NCBI GenBank assembly: GCA_039196965.1
Contig: JBCCUK010000017.1
Coordinates: forward strand, 20,872-84,871
Direction: 5' to 3'
DNA from: CALLCD01 sp039196965
GTDB lineage: Bacteria; Pseudomonadota; Alphaproteobacteria; Caulobacterales; Hyphomonadaceae
Length of the DNA: 64,000 nucleotides
Of this stretch, positions 61,007-64,000 are shown piece by piece. The notes under the pieces are model-generated. The model was not told the DNA's origin, made no database searches, and worked only from the letters and a program-made list of their open reading frames with translations. A program made the position numbers and the translations under genes. The stretch's first letter is position 1, and every line of letters starts with the position of its first letter.

Positions 61007-62406
61007 ATGGCCAGATTTCACTATTTTTCAACGCTGCTCACCAGCGCCGTTGCGCTCACGGCTGCGGGTTGCGGTGCGGGTACTGGAGCTGAAGCCCAGC
61101 AATCCACCGGGGAGGCCGATGCCCTCCTGCAGCAACTCCCGAAAGATGTCTCCGCCGACCGCATTAAGGCGGATATTGAAAAGCTCGTCTCTTTTGGTAC
61201 GCGTCACACCCTCTCGGAGACCGAGTCCGATACGCGCGGTATCGGCGCGGCCCGGCGTTGGATTTTCGATGAGTACACGAAGATATCCGAAGCGTGCGGC
61301 GGCTGTCTGGAGGTGATGTACATTTCCGACACCATCTCCGGTGAAACCCGTATCCCCGACCCGGTCGAGGTGGTCTCGGTCGTCGCCATTCAGCGCGGCA
61401 CCCTCGATCCAAACCGCATGGTTGTCATGTCCGGCGACATTGATAGCCGCGTCACCCACCCCCTCAACAATGAAGAAGACAGCCCCGGTGCCAATGACAA
61501 TGCCTCCGGCATGGCCGGGGCTATCGAGGCTGCCCGCGTCCTCTCCAAACACGAGTTTCCCGGCTCAATTGTCTATATGGGCCTCGCCGGCGAGGAGCAG
61601 GGCCTCTTTGGCGGGCGGATCGTCGCCGCCCATGCCGTCGAAGAAGCGTGGGGCATCAAGGCCGTCCTCAACAATGACATGATCGGCAATGTCACCGGAA
61701 TCAATGGTATTACCGACAACACAACCGCGCGCATTTTCTCCGAAGGCACCCGCGATGTGGAAACCGAAGCCGAGGCACGTATTCGCCGCTTCGAGGGCGG
61801 CGAGGTCGACAGCCCCTCGCGCAACCTTGCCCGCTATATTGACCGCATGGCCGATAAATACATCGAGAATCTCAACACGATGATGATTTACCGCCTCGAC
61901 CGGTTCGGCCGCGGTGGCCACCACCCCCGTTCAATGCTGTCGGCTTTCCCGGCGTGCGCATCATGGAAACGAACGAGCATTATGATCGTCAGCACCAGGA
62001 TATTCGCAATGTCGATGGCCGCCATTATGGCGACACGATCGAATATGTTGATTTCGACTACGCTGCCAAGCTGACCGGGCTGAACATTGTCTCGCTCGCG
62101 GGCATGGCGCTCGCCCCGCCATTTCCATCGGAGGTCCAGATCAGTGGCGCGGTGGAGCCGTCAACGACGCTCCGCTGGACGCGGCCCCGCGGCCGCGCCG
62201 CAGAAAATCTCGCCGGGTATAAAATATATTGGCGCCTGACGACCGATGCTCAGTGGACAAACAGCGTCTATGTCGGCGATGTATCGGAATATAATCTGGA
62301 GAATATTGTCATCGACAATTATTTCTTCGGCGTCGCCAGCGTCGCTGACACTGGCGCAGAAAGTCCGGTCGTCTTTCCGGGTCCCGCCGGGAGTTTTGAT
62401 CGTTAA
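61007..62406 (+). pseudogene. M28 family metallopeptidase with one-base frameshift and Fn3-like C-terminus
   Basis: The first frame (61007 to about 61925) encodes a lipoprotein signal (LTAAGCGAG), then M28 motifs SPGANDNASGMAGAIEA, GLAGEEQGLFGG, LNNDMIGN and RFGRGGHH. The same protein continues after about 61928 in another frame (VRIMETNEHYDRQHQDIRNV...) and ends at 62406 with a fibronectin-III-like domain (LRWTRPRGRAAENLAGYKIYW). One extra base in the run of five C at 61924-61928 would join them into about 466 residues. This may be a sequencing error, a pseudogene or phase variation. Unbroken, it would be a secreted zinc aminopeptidase. Confidence 0.85.
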
Positions 62407-62489
62407 CTATTGGTATTATTCCAACTGGCAGCAGCTATTTTATTTGTGAGCAATCTTTTGGTTTTTGTGATCCGTGAGATCATTATCTA

Positions 62490-62924
62490 ATGCTAGAAAA
62501 CCGTCTCGCATTTTTTACGGTATTTTGCCTGTTGTTTGCCTCACCAGCGTTAGCATGTAGTTGCGGGCCTTGCACGACGCCAGTCGATAACGTTTGGTCT
62601 GAAGAGAATTACGCTTTTAGTTATATTTTATCAGCAGAGGTGCTGTCAAAGCGGGAGCTCCCTAGTGAAGAATCCTTTGACAGTTACGGCTATGAGGCGG
62701 ATGCATATCAAATTGTTCTTCGGCCAATCGAGATATCCAAAGGCGGGCAGCAAAAATGGTTAGTTGTTCGATCTGCTGGGTCTTGCGGGCTCCCAGTTGA
62801 TGTTGGAGAAAAGCTCCAAATTGCAGCTAAACTGGGGGCTGGCGGGAATCTGTTTGTAGAAAAATGCCTCAATCATTGTGCTTGGAAGCTGGGCAAATTC
62901 GATAGCTTAACCCCGCTCGAGTAA
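62490..62924 (+). CDS. Secreted protein with N-terminal Cys-Ser-Cys (TIMP/NTR-like?)
   Basis: The 144-residue protein has a signal peptide predicted to be cut after Ala22, leaving a mature start Cys23-Ser-Cys25-Gly-Pro-Cys28. Tissue inhibitors of metalloproteinases begin Cys-x-Cys and use the first Cys to hold the protease zinc, and bacterial NTR-domain proteins share this fold. The remainder (YILSAEVLSKRELPS, VVRSAGSCGLPV, KCLNHCAWKLG) supplies further cysteines for disulfides. It lies next to the M28 peptidase gene. Base composition is lower in GC than neighbours. An inhibitor role is hypothesis only; no ribosome-binding site is seen. Confidence 0.6.
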   Translation: MLENRLAFFTVFCLLFASPALACSCGPCTTPVDNVWSEENYAFSYILSAEVLSKRELPSEESFDSYGYEADAYQIVLRPIEISKGGQQKWLVVRSAGSCGLPVDVGEKLQIAAKLGAGGNLFVEKCLNHCAWKLGKFDSLTPLE

Positions 62925-62980
62925 ATGTGCGCGCTCCGCACGCGAGGATGGTGCCTCTTAACTGAATCTATCCCCACCTT

Positions 62981-63020
62981 TGTCATCCCGGAAAGTGCGC
63001 AGCGCTTGTCCGGGACCCAG
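62981..63020 (+). repeat. Dispersed palindromic repeat, copy A
   Basis: The element begins TGTCATCCCGGA and ends TCCGGGACCCAG, with a variable centre. It is 40 bases long and can form a hairpin. Copies B (63105-63139, inverted) and C (63948-64000) share the same ends. Confidence 0.75.
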
Positions 63021-63070
63021 AAAATTCAATGCACTTTGCATCCGCCACTGCCGTGGTCATCTCCGCTGAA

Positions 63071-63089
63071 ATTGATCCCGCGGATCAAT
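63071..63089. repeat. Palindrome ATTGATCC-CGC-GGATCAAT
   Basis: Perfect inverted 8-base arms with a 3-base centre. It lies between repeat copies A and B. Its core TTGATCC-N3-GGATCAA recurs at 63834-63856. Confidence 0.6.
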
Positions 63090-63104
63090 TTCCGGGCGCT
63101 ACGA

Positions 63105-63139
63105 TGGGTCCCGGATCGCCTTCGGCGTCCGGGATGACA
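63105..63139 (-). repeat. Dispersed palindromic repeat, copy B (inverted)
   Basis: On the minus strand it begins TGTCATCCCGGA and ends TCCGGGACCCA, the same ends as copy A, with a different centre (CGCCGAAGGCGA) that itself pairs. Copies A and B face each other 85 bases apart. Confidence 0.75.
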
Positions 63140-63153
63140 AATAAGGGCTCGTC

Positions 63154-63209
63154 CTTCGACAAGCTCAGGATGAGCTCGAAGTCCCGTCTTATCCTGAGCT
63201 TGTTGAGAA
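63154..63209. repeat. Second inverted repeat type, 18-base arms
   Basis: CTTCGACAAGCTCAGGAT (63154-63171) pairs with ATCCTGAGCTTGTTGAGA (63191-63208) with two mismatches and a 19-base loop. The TTCGACAAGCTCAGGATGA type is a familiar dispersed repeat of Alphaproteobacteria. It is unrelated to the neighbouring TGTCATCCCGG repeat. Confidence 0.7.
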
Positions 63210-63687
63210 CAATGCTTGAGGGCACAAATTAAAAAACTTATCCCCGCCCTTTCCTGCTCAGCCTAAACTCCTTTCATCCCGTCGCATCAGGGCCGGCCTA
63301 GGAACGACCTCAGCCGCGGCGGGCTGCCAGATGGGCTGCCCAGCGATCAGGGTCGCCGCCCGCGTCTCGGCGCATAAGGTCATGCCCGACCCCTGCGCCA
63401 CCGAGTGAGGGCCCCGCAAAGGTCTTTCCCCTGAACATTCCTCTGCGGAGTAATTCTGTACGGAATATAGGGGTACGGACGGCACCCCGCGGCAGGCCGG
63501 TGGGATCGGAGCAACGTGCCGGTGCCACCTCAGGCAGATGTGAATCGCAGCGCCAGATCCTAAAGAGGGATCGGCGGCGACATGGGAGACGCTATCCGCC
63601 GCGCCGGGCGCGTGCGTTAGCATGATAAGGGTCATGCTGAGGTAATATCTCCACGGCTGCGACAGGTCTGCTGAAACCCATCCGGCG

Positions 63688-63754
63688 TGCGGAGATGGCG
63701 GATACGCCGAACACCGTACTTTTCAGTTCAACGGGGCGGTCCGCCGTCTCCGCA
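63688..63754. repeat. Imperfect 20-base inverted repeat
   Basis: The left arm at 63688-63708 starts TGCGGAGA and the right arm at 63735-63754 ends TCTCCGCA, with three mismatches and one unpaired base in the middle and a 26-base loop. Such a long stem would be stable in RNA. No T-run follows in either direction, so it is not a simple terminator. Confidence 0.5.
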
Positions 63755-63833
63755 TCGGCTCTTGATGCTTTGCGTCCGTGTGCTGTGCACACATGAAGCG
63801 CGCTCAGGGCTGTGAAACCGGTCGCGAAGCGAT

Positions 63834-63856
63834 CATTTGATCCAGTGGATCAAATG
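63834..63856. repeat. Perfect 23-base palindrome CATTTGATCCA-G-TGGATCAAATG
   Basis: Eleven-base perfect arms around a single G. Its core TTGATCC-N3-GGATCAA matches the palindrome at 63071-63089, 763 bases away. It could be a protein-binding site or a repeat unit. Confidence 0.65.
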
Positions 63857-63947
63857 AAGGTGAAACAGGCCCCGGCAGGGGCGCTAAAAAGCAGAACCGG
63901 AAGGCAAGCGCCTGTCCGGAAAAAAAGTGCTGCCAGCCATGTCGATT

Positions 63948-64000
63948 TGTCATCCCGGAACACCGGGTGCCGAAGGGCAGCCGGGGTATCCGGGACCCAG
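63948..64000 (+). repeat. Dispersed palindromic repeat, copy C, at window edge
   Basis: It begins TGTCATCCCGGA and reaches TCCGGGACCCAG at the last base of the window. It is 53 bases long, with a longer centre than copies A and B, including CCGGGTGCCGAAGGGCAGCCGGGG-type self-pairing sequence. Confidence 0.7.

Larger units (their letters stand above)
63216..63947. other. Gene-free but structured stretch
   Basis: I see no convincing protein gene, tRNA or rRNA here; several 60-125-codon frames lack start signals and family motifs. The region holds an imperfect inverted repeat with arms 63688-63708 (TGCGGAGATGGCGGATACGCC-like) and 63735-63754, and the perfect palindrome at 63834-63856. It is GC-rich. 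It could encode a structured RNA or be decayed coding sequence. Confidence 0.55.

Noticed and set aside
61954..62406. Treating the second M28 frame as a separate gene
   Set aside because: It starts in the middle of a conserved peptidase region and joins the first frame with one added base.
63258..63635. A 125-codon minus-strand frame and overlapping smaller frames at the right end
   Set aside because: They overlap one another, have no ribosome-binding sites and no motifs I recognise.
63812..64000. A plus-strand frame open to the window edge from GTG 63812
   Set aside because: It runs through the 23-base palindrome and repeat copy C, and its composition is not protein-like.

Overview
The window is about 64 kb of a GC-rich alphaproteobacterial chromosome. 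The order rpmH-rnpA-yidC-engB-argB, the petABC (bc1) operon beside hemF, and above all a DivL-type pseudo-kinase with tyrosine in place of the phospho-accepting histidine, preceded by a perfect TTAA-N7-TTAA CtrA box, point to a dimorphic-type alphaproteobacterium such as Hyphomonadaceae, Parvularculaceae or Caulobacterales. The family-level placement is inference. I see no tRNA or rRNA gene, transposase, integrase or CRISPR array. Genes are dense, often overlap by ATGA or GTGA, and several use GTG or TTG starts.

Layout. 0-7.4 kb: a truncated P1/S58 peptidase, a gamma-glutamyltransferase lipoprotein, an orphan sensor kinase, and a minus-strand run DUF547 - TVP38/TMEM64 - mercuric-reductase-like flavoprotein. 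7.6-13.9 kb: the ribosomal protein L34 / RNase P / membrane insertase / EngB / ArgB block, then a double-DUF1036 secreted protein and a HAD nucleotidase. 13.9-19.4 kb: a DUF2975/HTH pair, hemF and petABC, closed by a clear intrinsic terminator. 19.5-25.7 kb: mtnP, a methyltransferase, a Tat-type carotenoid oxygenase with a DUF2141 partner, and a beta-helix lipoprotein with its di-heme cytochrome. 25.7-31.6 kb: divL, bioB, a HAD protein, a small lipoprotein, phhB and a DUF1223 protein. 31.8-37.6 kb: two SDR enzymes, murB, and divergent glmM/glmS for cell-wall precursors. 37.6-43 kb: an orphan DUF2793 tail-fibre-like protein next to sugar-nucleotide genes (manC, an IMPase, rfbB, rfbA). 43-49.6 kb: OsmC, DUF2306, a membrane AraC regulator, cysQ, a metzincin protease and metK. 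49.7-56.3 kb: a GST, then on the minus strand a four-domain FKBP lipoprotein, rfbD and a glycosyltransferase, plus ilvA and a nitrilase. 56.5-60.8 kb: ppa, a TetR regulator, a translationally coupled four-gene membrane redox operon, and an enoyl-CoA hydratase. 61-64 kb: a frameshifted M28 peptidase, a secreted protein whose predicted mature end is Cys-Ser-Cys, and about 1 kb without a convincing gene but full of inverted repeats.

How it fits together. glmS, glmM, murB, manC, rfbA, rfbB, rfbD and the GT2 enzyme all feed envelope polysaccharide and peptidoglycan synthesis; rfbC is not in the window. petABC and hemF serve respiration and haem supply. The least explained parts are the four-gene Rieske/ferric-reductase-like operon at 57.8-59.9 kb, the DUF547/TVP38/flavoprotein run, the tetra-FKBP lipoprotein, and the structured gene-free right end. 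Several intergenic palindromes (upstream of metK, between DUF2306 and the AraC gene, beside DUF2975, upstream of divL) are good operator candidates.
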